Positions 1 through 8,609 are shown, numbered from the stretch's first letter. The stretch is 64,000 nucleotides of DNA from Terriglobales bacterium (GCA_035487355.1 DATHMF010000109.1:1-64000), one strand, 5' to 3'. The notes: generated by a model not told the origin, from the sequence alone. Numbers and translations: made by a program.

Positions 1-613
1 CGCTGAAGTTAACGTAGATCGGATTCAATGACTGAAGGGGGACGATTGCACTACCGGCAGCCAGATATTGCCCGAGATTCGCCTGGCGGATGCCCAGGAC
101 CCCCGAGAATGGCGCCCGGATGGTCTTCCGCTCGATGGTCGCACGGATCTCGCCAACATTTGCTTCGGTCTGCTTCTGGTCTGCCATTGCCTTGTCGTAA
201 TCCTGTTTGGAGATAACGCCTTGTCTTTGCAGTTCTTCATAACGGGCGTAGTTGATCTTGGCCAGATCGCGCTGCGCCTCCACGGCTGCTAACTGGGCGC
301 GCTCCTGCCGCGTGTCGAGCTGTACGAGGATCTCTCCCTGTTGCACCGGCCTGCCGGAATCGAAGTTGATTTTGTCGACCGTGCCAGGCAGGTCCGCGCT
401 CACCGTGACTCCATGGATGGCAACCATCGTTCCCACTACGCTCAGCGTTGTCGGCCACGTCTCCTGCCGAGCGACAACGGTCGTGATCGCTGTTGGAGGT
501 GGCTGGAATGAGTTAGCCTTCACCGCCGCTTGAATTTGTCGTGTCTTAAAATAGCCGAGAGCAGCGATAACCACCACTGCCACACCCAACGTCAGAAAGA
601 TCCGTTTCGCCAT
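1..613 (-). CDS. RND efflux periplasmic adaptor (HlyD/MFP family), 3' part missing
   Basis: This gene runs off the left edge; 204 N-terminal residues are visible. It starts with ATG at 613 behind a good ribosome site (AGGAGA, minus strand). The protein opens with a signal/anchor segment (MAKRIFLTLGVAVVVIAALGY), followed by the biotinyl-lipoyl half-motif (VSADLPGTVDKINFDSGRPV, about residues 74-93), a helical hairpin rich in Gln, Glu and Arg (about 100-160), and the returning lipoyl half (RKTIRAPFSGVLGIRQANLG, about 165-184). That order is diagnostic of membrane-fusion proteins that link an inner-membrane RND pump to an outer-membrane channel. The pump and channel genes would be expected to the left, outside the window. 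The substrate cannot be told. The family assignment is secure. Confidence 0.93.
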   Translation of the reverse strand, partial: MAKRIFLTLGVAVVVIAALGYFKTRQIQAAVKANSFQPPPTAITTVVARQETWPTTLSVVGTMVAIHGVTVSADLPGTVDKINFDSGRPVQQGEILVQLDTRQERAQLAAVEAQRDLAKINYARYEELQRQGVISKQDYDKAMADQKQTEANVGEIRATIERKTIRAPFSGVLGIRQANLGQYLAAGSAIVPLQSLNPIYVNFS

Positions 614-1085
614 AATCTCCTCTTACTTCTATATGTAAAACAATTATTGAAATACCGGCAAGTAGCAGCCTCGTCCCAATCACGATCCCCGAAGGACATC
701 TTGTGCAGAACGCGCGACGGTCGCAGCAAATTCGGCGATCGTCGCTGGCGCTCCAGAACCGGTCGTGACGTGATTCCTGTCGGCCGGTACCAAGCGCTTT
801 GTTAAACTCCTGCGGCACATGCCTTTACAGAGTTAAATCATCTGATTTCCTGAACCGGCAGAAGGATGCAAAATCTGTTTGAGCTGGGAGGTGGTACCGT
901 TCTCCGCTGTCATGAATTGTCATATCTAACATTACGATCTCCTGGACGCATTCCTGAACGACCCACCTTTGAGGGCTGGATCCGACCAGATAAACGTCCG
1001 CTCTACTTGTACGACGGATGAGAAACAGAAATATCGACAAATTTAGAAGTTTTATTTTAATTTTAATTTTAGGGAGGCTGGAAAC
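614..1085. other. Gene-free stretch upstream of the efflux adaptor
   Basis: No convincing gene is present. A 46-codon minus-strand frame (820-680) codes for a hydrophilic peptide with no clear ribosome site; it could be a decayed gene tail, but I do not call it. The adaptor promoter should lie in the first 150 bases above 613, but I see no strong sigma-70 pair. The last 40 bases before 1076 are very AT-rich on the plus strand and could hold a plus-strand promoter for the small unit that follows. Confidence 0.4.
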
Positions 1086-1217
1086 ATGAGGGAATACGCA
1101 GGAGTCCTTAAAGTATTGTTAATCGTAAATGTTGTCTCTAGGGCCGCAAATATCGGGCTTTCGGATTCGCCGGGGAGACATCAATGCCTCAAGCGCCGGA
1201 GCCGCATGAAGCCGTAG
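1086..1217 (+). CDS. Possible small ORF, 43 aa, unknown function
   Basis: An ATG at 1086 follows a strong ribosome-binding sequence (AGGGAGG at about 1071-1077) at a workable distance, and the frame runs 43 codons to TAG at 1215. The peptide has a hydrophobic N-terminal stretch (VLKVLLIVNVV) followed by a basic C-terminus (LKRRSRMKP), resembling a short membrane-inserting or leader peptide. It lies between two minus-strand genes, and the same strand shows three hairpins, the last an intrinsic terminator (1346-1382). I do not recognise the family. It could equally be part of a noncoding RNA. Coding status is uncertain. Confidence 0.3.
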   Translation: MREYAGVLKVLLIVNVVSRAANIGLSDSPGRHQCLKRRSRMKP

Positions 1218-1382
1218 GTCAATGGCTTTAGAGTTTGCGGAAAAACTCTCTATAAGCGTGAAGACGTGTCCGGGCACGGCATACCGAGTCGAGGAACAGA
1301 CAGAATGGTGGGCTTCTGAGTCTGTTCCGCCAGAAGCAAATGGAACGAAGAGGGGCGAGGAATGCGCCCCTCTTCGTTTTTT
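1218..1382 (+). ncRNA. Candidate structured RNA ending in an intrinsic terminator
   Basis: Three consecutive stem-loops lie on the plus strand: 1230-1236/1243-1249 (7 bp), 1293-1301/1320-1328 (9 bp, GGAACAGAC paired with GTCTGTTCC), and 1346-1357/1365-1376 (12 bp) followed by six T. No annotated plus-strand gene precedes the terminator except the 43-aa small ORF. The arrangement suggests a short plus-strand transcript: an sRNA, or a structured mRNA tail. I could not match it to a known RNA family by eye. Confidence 0.4.
1346..1382 (+). terminator. Rho-independent terminator, plus strand
   Basis: A perfect 12-bp stem (CGAAGAGGGGCG / CGCCCCTCTTCG) with a 7-base loop is followed by six T at 1377-1382. 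The T-tract gives it plus-strand polarity. It may also partly stop minus-strand transcripts from the TonB receptor gene that ends at 1386, but there is no good T-run in that direction. Confidence 0.85.
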
Positions 1383-1385
1383 GCC

Positions 1386-4300
1386 CTAGAAGTACAGCTT
1401 TGCGCCGACCTGAATGACGCGCGTCTGAAAGATCCCATTGACTCCATTGCCGATCTTGCCGAAATTTGGAGTACCGACCTTAAGATTGGGCGATGCTCCG
1501 ACCACGCTTTGGTTGGCCGAGGCGGAGATGAAGGTGGGATTGAAATGATTAAAGAGGTTGAAGATATCTCCGCGAACCTCGAAGCGCCGCGACTCTTGAA
1601 AACGGAACTGCTTGTTCACCGAGAAGTCGACGTTTTCCGAACCAGGCATGCGAATTGCGTCTGTGCGCGGCGAAGTTCCAAAGCGGCCGTTCGCTGGCGC
1701 GGCAAATGCACTGGTATTAAACCAGTGCTGGAAGGTCCGCCCGCTCGACAAATTGCCGTTCTGGCCGGGAAGAAGGTCCGCTCGTGAACTGAGCCCGGTT
1801 CCCGTGGTGTCCTGTCCAAAATCGATCATGGTTGGGAAACCACTCTGCAACGATACGATGGTGCCGAGTTGCCATCCTCCTAACAAAGAGCCTGTGATTC
1901 CCGAAGTGTGCCTGAAGAAAGGCAAATCGTAGATGACGGTCTCAACAAAACGGTGGGTCTGGTCGAAACCAGATACGGACCGATCTGCCCGCAAATTGAA
2001 ATTGTCTTGCGGAGCGCCAATAAAGAAGCCACCACCAACGGCACCCCCGATGTCGCTAGGACCGGAGATCGTCTTGGAGTACGTGTATGCAGTCAGGAAC
2101 AACAACCCGTGAGACGTGCGTCTTTCCAGCTTCACCTGCAGAGCGTGATAGATCGAGTTGCCGATGGACATCTCACCCTGCACCGGCCGCAAGAAACTCT
2201 GGTTTGGACGGCGAGTATTTACCGGAGCAGGGGGCGGCACACTCTTCGGATTTACCAGTTGGATCGGCCGATTGATATCGGGCAGGGTTACGTCAAGCCG
2301 CGTTCCCTTCGATCCTACATAGCCGACATCCACCAGAATGTTGCCGGGAATCTTATGCTGCAGGTCCAGGTTCCACTGCTGGACGTAACTGGACTTCAAA
2401 TGCGGGTCAACGCTTGGCGCGAAGGGAAAGGGACCCAGGGTACTGGCAACCTGGTCAAAACGATCGCTGAAGAGAACTTTACCCGTTGGTGTAGGGCTTC
2501 CGGTGATGTTGACCCCTGTCGCCTGAAAGCCTTCTACCATGCTGAAGAAGATATTAGAGATATCGGGAGTGTAGTAGATTCCGTAGCCAGCACGTATTAC
2601 AAAGTCTTTCCCCAAAAAGCCGCCAGGTTGCCAGGCGACGCCAATTCGTGGGCCAAAGTTTTTTCGATCAGGCGCGATCAAAGCGCGGCCAAACGGTGAG
2701 GGCAATGAATTTGCCGTCCCATGGGGAGTAAACGCCACCGCTGTCGGCGATAGCGACAAACCGGTCTGCTGAACGTTCACATACCGGTCGTGGGCTTCAG
2801 TGTAAGGCTGGAAATAATCATAGCGCAGGCCGAGGTTCACCGTGAGTTGTGGTAAAACCTTCCACTGATCGTTCACGAAATAAGCCTGCCAGTAGTCGCT
2901 CAGATCGGTGGAGGTGTGCACCGGGTTAAGGATGGCCTGTCGCACATAGCCCAGCATGAAATCAGCCAACGCTGATCCGGTATAGCTTCCATCGAACCTG
3001 AACTGTCCTCGTGGCGTCCTGGCTTGCTCAAAAGTGACGTTCCGGCGATCAATCTCGGCGCCAAACTTCAGAAGGTGGGCGCCGCGTTGCCAGGAGAATG
3101 TGTCGCCGAATTGATAAATTGTATTGGACCTGTCCCGCGGCCCGATCTGCCGCTGCAGGTTGTAGGTATCCCATGTACCGGCTGAGCCACCACCACTAAT
3201 AGTGATGTCGGGAGGGCCAAAGTTAGCCGGAAGTGCTGAAACACCTGCCAACCCCATCTTGTTGGCCACGTCGAAATTGGGATCATTGGTGGTGGCGAAG
3301 ATTTCGTGCTCGGCAAACCGGTTCCAGCCAAAGCGTGCCTCGTTGATCAAGGCTGGCGCGAAAGTATGCACGTAGCTGAAGGCGACATTCTGGTCTCGTC
3401 CCAGATTGTTCCGCGTGTCGTGTCCCCAAACGGGCAAGCTGGCCTCAAAGGTGTCATTGAAAAGATATCTACCGTAGACAATATCTTTAGGGGAAAAAGC
3501 GCGGTCAATTCGTGCATCGTAGTTGTTCTGATAGGGACTGGATTTTCCCCGCGGTGTATTGTAATCGCTGACAAGAACTCCGTTGGTGACCACGGACGCA
3601 TTCGGGAGTGGTTCAAAAGCCAGGAACGCGAGCGCCTGAGGGCTCAGCGGGCACGTGATCTTGTTGGCCGTAATGCAGCCGTTGAGCTTATCCTTCAAAA
3701 CCACCGGGTTACCCTGCGAATCCGTAAAGCCGGTAAAATCGCCGGCTCGTTGCGCAACAGTGGGAACAAGTTTTGTCTCGGGCACCGATCCCTGAACTAG
3801 CCGTCCTGATTCCCAGTTGAAGAAAAAGAAGGTCTTACCTCGGCCGTCATACAGCTTGGGCAGATACACGGGACCACCCACGTTGATTCCAAATTGATTG
3901 CGGTTCAGCCGCGGCGGCTTGCTGTCAACGTGCGCGAGCGCATCGTAGGTTTGGCTGAATGCATCGTTGCGATTGAACTCCCAAAGTGTGCCGTGGAAGT
4001 GTTCACCACCACTCTTGGTAACGATGCTAACCTGGCCGCCCGGAGCGCCCCCGGATTCGGCGGAGTAGGTGCTGGTTTCGACTTTGAACTCCGCCAGGGA
4101 ATCGATCGAAGGCGAAAAAGGATAGGTCATGGCGTCGTAGTCCATTAGTTCCACGCCATCAATGTAAAAACGGTTCGCCGTGTCCCTTGAGCCATTCGCC
4201 GACATGCCGATGGCGCCACCAGGATCATTCTGTCCCAAAGACCCTCGTCCTCTACGTACCGTGATCGATCCCGGCGTACCCGCCTGCACGCCCGGAGTGA

Positions 4301-4775
4301 GCTGCGCCAACTGCACAAAGTTACGTCCATTCAAGGGCAACTCGAGAACTTTGGCAGAGTCAATCACCGTGCCCATGGTTGAGGATTCGGTGTTCAACAA
4401 CGGGGCGCCGGATTCTACCGTAATGGTCTGTGCAACCGACCCAGGGGAGAGAGTAAAGTTGATCGCCACCACATCCTGTACATGCAAAACCACATCGGGC
4501 TTGATGCTTGTACTGAAGCCTTGCTTCGAGACCTCGATGTGATAGTTCCCCGGTTTTAGATTTACCAGAAGGTAGATCCCTTCACCATTGGTCGTACCAG
4601 GATATCGGACGTTCGTCTCGGTGCTGATGGCTACGACCTGGGCTCCGGTGACGACTGCACCTGAGTTGTCAACAACGTGGCCAGTAAGGGTTGCGCTTGT
4701 AGTTTGCCCCCAGGCAATAGTGCACGCACTGAGGATCAATACACTTAGGACTAATAGAAGTATTCGACGTCGCAT
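1386..4775 (-). CDS. Oar-like TonB-dependent receptor with carboxypeptidase-regulatory domain
   Basis: The product is an outer-membrane protein of 1129 residues. It has a signal peptide (residues 1-24, ending in WGQ), a carboxypeptidase-regulatory/Cna-B-like beta-sandwich (about 25-115, containing TLTGHVVDNSGAVVTGAQV), a TonB plug domain (about 120-260, with ELPLNGRNFVQLAQLTPGV), and a long beta-barrel ending in aromatic VGAKLYF, as expected for BAM recognition. Size and order match the large Oar-like receptors that are abundant in Acidobacteriota and are usually linked to uptake of oligosaccharides or other large ligands. The ATG at 4775 follows AAGGAGAG. No SusD-type partner is adjacent; the next gene upstream is a GH30 glycosidase, which fits a role in glycan use but proves nothing. 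Two palindromic sites lie about 115-145 bases upstream. Confidence 0.93.
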   Translation of the reverse strand: MRRRILLLVLSVLILSACTIAWGQTTSATLTGHVVDNSGAVVTGAQVVAISTETNVRYPGTTNGEGIYLLVNLKPGNYHIEVSKQGFSTSIKPDVVLHVQDVVAINFTLSPGSVAQTITVESGAPLLNTESSTMGTVIDSAKVLELPLNGRNFVQLAQLTPGVQAGTPGSITVRRGRGSLGQNDPGGAIGMSANGSRDTANRFYIDGVELMDYDAMTYPFSPSIDSLAEFKVETSTYSAESGGAPGGQVSIVTKSGGEHFHGTLWEFNRNDAFSQTYDALAHVDSKPPRLNRNQFGINVGGPVYLPKLYDGRGKTFFFFNWESGRLVQGSVPETKLVPTVAQRAGDFTGFTDSQGNPVVLKDKLNGCITANKITCPLSPQALAFLAFEPLPNASVVTNGVLVSDYNTPRGKSSPYQNNYDARIDRAFSPKDIVYGRYLFNDTFEASLPVWGHDTRNNLGRDQNVAFSYVHTFAPALINEARFGWNRFAEHEIFATTNDPNFDVANKMGLAGVSALPANFGPPDITISGGGSAGTWDTYNLQRQIGPRDRSNTIYQFGDTFSWQRGAHLLKFGAEIDRRNVTFEQARTPRGQFRFDGSYTGSALADFMLGYVRQAILNPVHTSTDLSDYWQAYFVNDQWKVLPQLTVNLGLRYDYFQPYTEAHDRYVNVQQTGLSLSPTAVAFTPHGTANSLPSPFGRALIAPDRKNFGPRIGVAWQPGGFLGKDFVIRAGYGIYYTPDISNIFFSMVEGFQATGVNITGSPTPTGKVLFSDRFDQVASTLGPFPFAPSVDPHLKSSYVQQWNLDLQHKIPGNILVDVGYVGSKGTRLDVTLPDINRPIQLVNPKSVPPPAPVNTRRPNQSFLRPVQGEMSIGNSIYHALQVKLERRTSHGLLFLTAYTYSKTISGPSDIGGAVGGGFFIGAPQDNFNLRADRSVSGFDQTHRFVETVIYDLPFFRHTSGITGSLLGGWQLGTIVSLQSGFPTMIDFGQDTTGTGLSSRADLLPGQNGNLSSGRTFQHWFNTSAFAAPANGRFGTSPRTDAIRMPGSENVDFSVNKQFRFQESRRFEVRGDIFNLFNHFNPTFISASANQSVVGASPNLKVGTPNFGKIGNGVNGIFQTRVIQVGAKLYF

Positions 4776-4889
4776 TGAGCTCTCCTTGTGAATTAGGGAA
4801 AATCGACAACCTACCCAGGCGTACGCTCAAAACGTGTCATTTTAAAATCGCTGCGGCGTACACCTTGCAAGACAACCTAAATGCCTTAT

Positions 4890-4919
4890 ACCTCCAGGTA
4901 AAACATCATACCTCTAGGT
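4890..4919. promoter_or_regulatory. Pair of ACCT(N2)AGGT palindromes, likely operator
   Basis: ACCTCCAGGT at 4890-4899 and ACCTCTAGGT at 4910-4919 are two near-identical 10-bp palindromes set exactly 20 bp apart, two helical turns. They lie 115-145 bp upstream of the TonB receptor start. Cooperative binding of a dimeric regulator on one DNA face is a natural reading; the regulator is unknown. Confidence 0.5.
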
Positions 4920-5040
4920 GAAAAGGCGACCCATGGTATCGCCAACATCCAGTGGTGTCAAGGAGAGGGCCGGCGGTTTCACCCACAACCTCAAAGTTGT
5001 CAGCTCGCGAGGATTGGCACGTTGCATAACGATAAATTGG

Positions 5041-5061
5041 TGGAGGCGGCGGGAGTTGAAC
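5041..5061 (-). repeat. tmRNA 3'-end fragment, copy a
   Basis: The 21-base run from TGGAGGCGG to GTTGAAC is identical to the 3' end of the tmRNA gene at 26060. Here it is preceded by TGG, so on the minus strand the fragment ends in CTCCACCA, that is with an encoded CCA. Identity stops after the T-arm GAAC. It reads as an attachment-site relic or a displaced gene end. Confidence 0.75.
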
Positions 5062-5175
5062 TTGAGGGCACTTAGCAGGCGTGAATGAATCGGGAGTCTG
5101 CTGCCGAAATCCTGAGCGAAGTCGAAAGACCCCACGGTCCGCAAGCGGGACGGATTGCTGAGATGTGAAATATGG

Positions 5176-5196
5176 TGGAGGCGGCGGGAGTTGAAC
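5176..5196 (-). repeat. tmRNA 3'-end fragment, copy b
   Basis: This has the same 21-base core and flanking TGG as copy a, 135 bp away. It is followed by GCGATGTT a few bases later, a string also found just after copy c at 8521, so copies b and c share more than the core. Confidence 0.75.
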
Positions 5197-5299
5197 TTGT
5201 TGCGATGTTTCTCCTTCCTCAAGTGTATCTCAAGAGTTCAGTCTCACTGAATTCCGAGTCCTGAAAAGGTCGCTGCAGCGCCTCACGCTACGAGAGGCG

Positions 5300-5338
5300 G
5301 CGGTAAGCGTTCGATCAGCAGAACCGGACGCTTACCGC
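5300..5338. repeat. Strong stem-loop downstream of the GH30 gene
   Basis: GCGGTAAGCGT (5300-5310) pairs perfectly with ACGCTTACCGC (5328-5338) around a 17-base loop. There is no T-run on either side, so it is not a classical terminator. It lies 80 bases past the stop codon of the GH30 gene and could protect the mRNA 3' end or be a recombination relic. Confidence 0.55.
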
Positions 5339-5418
5339 TGCGTTCCACTCTAATCCATTGAAAACATATCTATTCTATGTACCCCATTTGCAAAAATCTG
5401 CAAATGAGTCCAAGACTC

Positions 5419-8280
5419 TCAGTCGAAAGAAAACCAATTGAAGTTCCCAACCGACCCGGAAGAGCCAGGACCATCCATGATCAGTTGCAGCACCTGGACA
5501 CCGCCAGGTAAATGCACATCAGGTACATCGATAGTCTGCCAGTTCTGAAATCCTCCGGTTGTGGGCAGTGCGATTGGGCCGCTGATATCGCGGCCGTTCA
5601 AAGCGAAGTGGAAAGTTCCGCCTGAAGGCTGTGAAGCTACGCGAACGTGCAGCGTATACGTGCCAGGAGCAGCAACATTGACCGTATAGTTCAGCCATTC
5701 ACTGGTGGAAGTGAACCCAACGTCGAAGCCGCCGTCGACATCGCTGGTTGTCTCGATGCCGATTCTCTCCGCAGGACGATACTTTCCGCCCTGATTGGTC
5801 GTTGCTTCGTTGTAGTACGCGACATTTTGCCCCCCAATATCAAAGTTCTCCGCCTCGATCTTGCCGGGAATGGCTGCGGGGGGGCCAAGGAACGGCGTGG
5901 ATGCGCCAGCAATCACCGGCTCCACGTCGATCCAGTTGAAGTTTCCCATGCCGCCGCGATTTGCTTTGCTATCGAACACAATCATGAGAATATGTTCTCC
6001 AGCGCTGAGACGCACAACCGGCGAAGTAATAGTGACCCATTTTTGAAATCCGCCAGTGTTGGGAACATGCATTACTCCAGTTGCACGGACACGAACTGCA
6101 TCATCTCGTCTATGACCCTCGTCGTCGCGATCACGGTCCTCGTCATCCCGATCACCGCGATCTACGTCAAAATCATTTTCCGCGTCGTTGTCCACTTCTA
6201 CATGGAACAGTCCGCCGGAGCCTTGCGAGGCCACTCGAGCGGCTACCGTGTAGAGTCCTGAGGTGGCAACGTTGACGGAGTAGCGCATCCAGCCGCCAGG
6301 CTGGGTGAATCCAACGTCAAAACCTCCTCCGGTATCGGACGAATTTTCTATATCTACGGCTTCAATCGGGCGATAGGTCCCGCCCTCAATGTCATTAAAA
6401 AAATCAATGTCATGATAAGCGATCCCTTCACCACCGATATCGAAGTTCTCTGCCTCCACGCGGCCTGGGATTGGCCAGAATGTGCTACCGAACGGGGATT
6501 CTTGCGGACCTACTTTTAATTGCACGACCGCGGAACGAAACACTGCATGATGACTTGCTGTAATCGTAATGGGATAGGTCCCTGGAAACGTGCTTTGGGA
6601 TGTCCGGATTCTTAAAACAGGTTCGCTTCCATCTTCGTCATCATCTTCAAAACGAGCGGAGGCGCCATTCGGCAAGCCGCTCGCCGAGAGATGGACGTCA
6701 TGACGGAAATGGTGAAAGCGATTCACGGTCAATTGGAAATTTGTCGCCTTACCGGCGGGGATTGTCCGCGTGGGCGGATTTGCGGCGACTGCGAAATCTG
6801 GACCGGTGGCGGCTTCCCACTTAAAGGTGGCGACCGAACCATCGGACAACGTGTATGTAAAAACCTTTCCGCGCCAGTTCACACTGAATGTGGTATCAGC
6901 GTGGCTGGAGTTATACGCCACGAGCACAATCGAACCATCGGGATTCTGGTACGCAACGTTTTCAATTGGTCCCACGATATTCGAATCGATTCGATGTGCG
7001 CCGGGGACAACAAATTTGGACGACTGCCCCAGCGCATAGTATTCGACTTCATACCGTACCGTAGCCGGCGTCGTTGACCAGTCAACGGTCGCTACACCCC
7101 GGCACGTGTGGCAACCATTACCGTTGGTAGGTCCGTCGTTCTGGTCCAGAACCATGTTCCACAGAATTACGCTTCGGGAGCCTTCCCGTACGGCCCCGAT
7201 CAACAGGTTGTGCATATTGAAACCGAGGTTGTCATGAAAATTTGGAGCGGTGGTGATGCCGGTGCATTCCGTAAACCAGATGCCCTTGTCCGGAAAAAGC
7301 TCCTGAATCGCCCCCTGCGCAACATCTCTGTCTCCCGCATAGCAGTGGAAGGAAATGCCGGCGAGATAGCGTGAGGCATCAGGATCATTCAGTAGAGTTT
7401 CCGCATACGACTGAATGTCCCAATTGTGTTCCCAACCGAGAATCTGCGGTTTTAGCTCTTCCTCTTCTCTTCTGCCATCTCGATGCCGATGTTCCCAATC
7501 TCTTTCTCCGAGTTCATCCAGAGCAGGCCCCAGATGCTTCCCGATAAATTCTGCTTCCTGCGCAGCCGTAAGAAACTCTGTGGGATAACCGGTTCCGGCA
7601 AAAAAAGGTTCATTCTGAGCCGCCACAAAATGGGTCGGGATACCGTTCTCGCGATATGCTTCGATGAACTTGACGAAATATTGCGCCAGCGAATCATAGT
7701 ACTTGGGATTAAATCCGCCGCTGCGCATCGAGCCATTTGTCTTCATCCATGCCGGAGGACTCCACGGTAACGCCATCACGCGCATGCGCGGATTAAACGC
7801 CAGGGCCTTCTGCAAAACGGGAATAATGTATGTTTTGTCGTGATCGATAGAAAACTGAAGCAGATCGGGATCGGTCTGGCCAGCCGGCAAATCGTCATAA
7901 CTGTATTCCGTGAGCGCGAGATCGGTGGCTCCCATTGGTTGCCGCAAAAAATTCAGCCCGGCGCCCGCACTGGTAAACAGGTTTCGCATCAAGGCATCTT
8001 GCTGCCCAGCAGTCAGCTTTGTTCCTACCAGCCATGCAGACGAATCGGTAAAGGAGGCGCCGAAGCCATCCATCTTTTGATAACGCAGGCTATCATCCAC
8101 GTGAATGGAAAGCGGGAGATCGGCCTGCGAGCTGAAAGGGATCGAGGGCTCAGCCTGCAAAAGAGCCGATTGATCTCCATTCGTTCGCACAACACTTACA
8201 GTCTGTGCCTGGAGCAAACCGGGCCATAGCATTAGGCTGATCATCATTCCCAGATTGATTCGAAACAGGACCAACTTCAT
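5419..8280 (-). CDS. Secreted GH30 glycosidase (glucosylceramidase-like) with two CBM6-like modules
   Basis: The protein has 953 residues and a signal peptide (1-25, ...LLQAQ). A GH30 (beta/alpha)8 catalytic domain plus side sandwich spans about 50-490, with motifs DGFGASFTD, LRQPMGATD, the acid/base Glu in AAQNEP (E224) and the nucleophile Glu in WFTECTG (E338). An Ig-like linker domain follows (about 495-590), then two CBM6-like modules at about 601-788 and 803-953, both containing a (K/R)(I/V)EAENFDIGG segment and ending in a GNFNW motif. The enzyme should cut beta-linked glucans, xylans or glycosylceramides outside the cell; the exact substrate is open. Two mixed-charge insertions stand out: residues about 258-276 in the catalytic domain and about 697-729 in the first CBM6. 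The gene lies between tmRNA-end repeats b and c, and a TetR-like palindrome sits upstream. Confidence 0.9.
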   Translation of the reverse strand: MKLVLFRINLGMMISLMLWPGLLQAQTVSVVRTNGDQSALLQAEPSIPFSSQADLPLSIHVDDSLRYQKMDGFGASFTDSSAWLVGTKLTAGQQDALMRNLFTSAGAGLNFLRQPMGATDLALTEYSYDDLPAGQTDPDLLQFSIDHDKTYIIPVLQKALAFNPRMRVMALPWSPPAWMKTNGSMRSGGFNPKYYDSLAQYFVKFIEAYRENGIPTHFVAAQNEPFFAGTGYPTEFLTAAQEAEFIGKHLGPALDELGERDWEHRHRDGRREEEELKPQILGWEHNWDIQSYAETLLNDPDASRYLAGISFHCYAGDRDVAQGAIQELFPDKGIWFTECTGITTAPNFHDNLGFNMHNLLIGAVREGSRSVILWNMVLDQNDGPTNGNGCHTCRGVATVDWSTTPATVRYEVEYYALGQSSKFVVPGAHRIDSNIVGPIENVAYQNPDGSIVLVAYNSSHADTTFSVNWRGKVFTYTLSDGSVATFKWEAATGPDFAVAANPPTRTIPAGKATNFQLTVNRFHHFRHDVHLSASGLPNGASARFEDDDEDGSEPVLRIRTSQSTFPGTYPITITASHHAVFRSAVVQLKVGPQESPFGSTFWPIPGRVEAENFDIGGEGIAYHDIDFFNDIEGGTYRPIEAVDIENSSDTGGGFDVGFTQPGGWMRYSVNVATSGLYTVAARVASQGSGGLFHVEVDNDAENDFDVDRGDRDDEDRDRDDEGHRRDDAVRVRATGVMHVPNTGGFQKWVTITSPVVRLSAGEHILMIVFDSKANRGGMGNFNWIDVEPVIAGASTPFLGPPAAIPGKIEAENFDIGGQNVAYYNEATTNQGGKYRPAERIGIETTSDVDGGFDVGFTSTSEWLNYTVNVAAPGTYTLHVRVASQPSGGTFHFALNGRDISGPIALPTTGGFQNWQTIDVPDVHLPGGVQVLQLIMDGPGSSGSVGNFNWFSFD

Positions 8281-8349
8281 CGAGAACCTCGTTTCCGAGA
8301 ACCGGAGTACGTTACCGGCCTCTTAAGCGAGCGGCATTCTATACCATTT

Positions 8350-8365
8350 AGACAATCGTTTGTCT
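8350..8365. promoter_or_regulatory. AGACAA-TCGT-TTGTCT palindrome upstream of GH30 gene
   Basis: A perfect 6-bp inverted repeat with a 4-bp centre lies 70-85 bp upstream of the GH30 start (8280, minus). The form resembles TetR-family operators. No regulator gene is adjacent, so the link is inferred from position. Confidence 0.4.
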
Positions 8366-8520
8366 GAATATATTAAAAGACATTAATGTGTCCAAGTTGT
8401 TGTGACGATCTCGCAGAGCTTCTATGTTCTACTGGATTTCAACGATTACCATTCGTAAGAATCGACCTGGTGTTAAACATAGTGCAAGTAACTGAAAACA
8501 AAACCGCAATTTTGTTTTGG

Positions 8521-8541
8521 TGGAGGCGGCGGGAGTTGAAC
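8521..8541 (-). repeat. tmRNA 3'-end fragment, copy c
   Basis: The same 21-base tmRNA-end core is preceded by TGG (encoded CCA on the minus strand) and followed by CC, so identity with the tmRNA gene runs two bases further than in copies a and b. It separates the GH30 gene from the sigma/RHS/CHAT block. Confidence 0.75.
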
Positions 8542-8582
8542 CCTTCGCGATGTTGAAAACACACAAGTTATTGATTCTACAA

Positions 8583-8609
8583 ACGGATACAACGGATAAA
8601 ACGGATACA
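8583..8609. repeat. Three tandem 9-bp repeats upstream of the sigma factor gene
   Basis: ACGGATACA, ACGGATAAA and ACGGATACA follow one another without a gap, ending 89 bases before the sigma factor start. The 9-bp period is close to one helical turn. They could be a regulator-binding array or simple-sequence expansion. Confidence 0.45.

Larger units (their letters stand above)
4776..5418. other. Gap with operator-like sites, tmRNA-end repeats and a hairpin
   Basis: There is no gene here. The stretch holds two ACCT(N2)AGGT palindromes (4890-4919), two copies of the tmRNA 3' end (5041 and 5176), a common dispersed 16-mer form (CCTGAGCGAAGTCGAA, around 5110) and a strong stem-loop (5300-5338). 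A 102-codon minus-strand frame (5222-4914) encodes the translated tmRNA-end repeat twice and is rejected as a protein. Confidence 0.6.

Noticed and set aside
1167..1190. GCCGGGGAGACATCAATGCC, reminiscent of a cobalamin riboswitch B12 box
   Set aside because: The upstream core elements of the riboswitch are missing and no B12-related gene follows on the plus strand.
1908..2699. 263-codon plus-strand frame inside the TonB gene
   Set aside because: Antisense shadow of the receptor barrel, no ribosome site.
5041..5061. tmRNA-end copies as separate tRNA genes
   Set aside because: Only the acceptor 3' strand and part of the T-arm are present; no cloverleaf can be formed.
4914..5222. 102-codon minus-strand frame with two NSRRLH segments
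   Set aside because: The repeated segment is the translated tmRNA-end repeat; no ribosome site and no family likeness.
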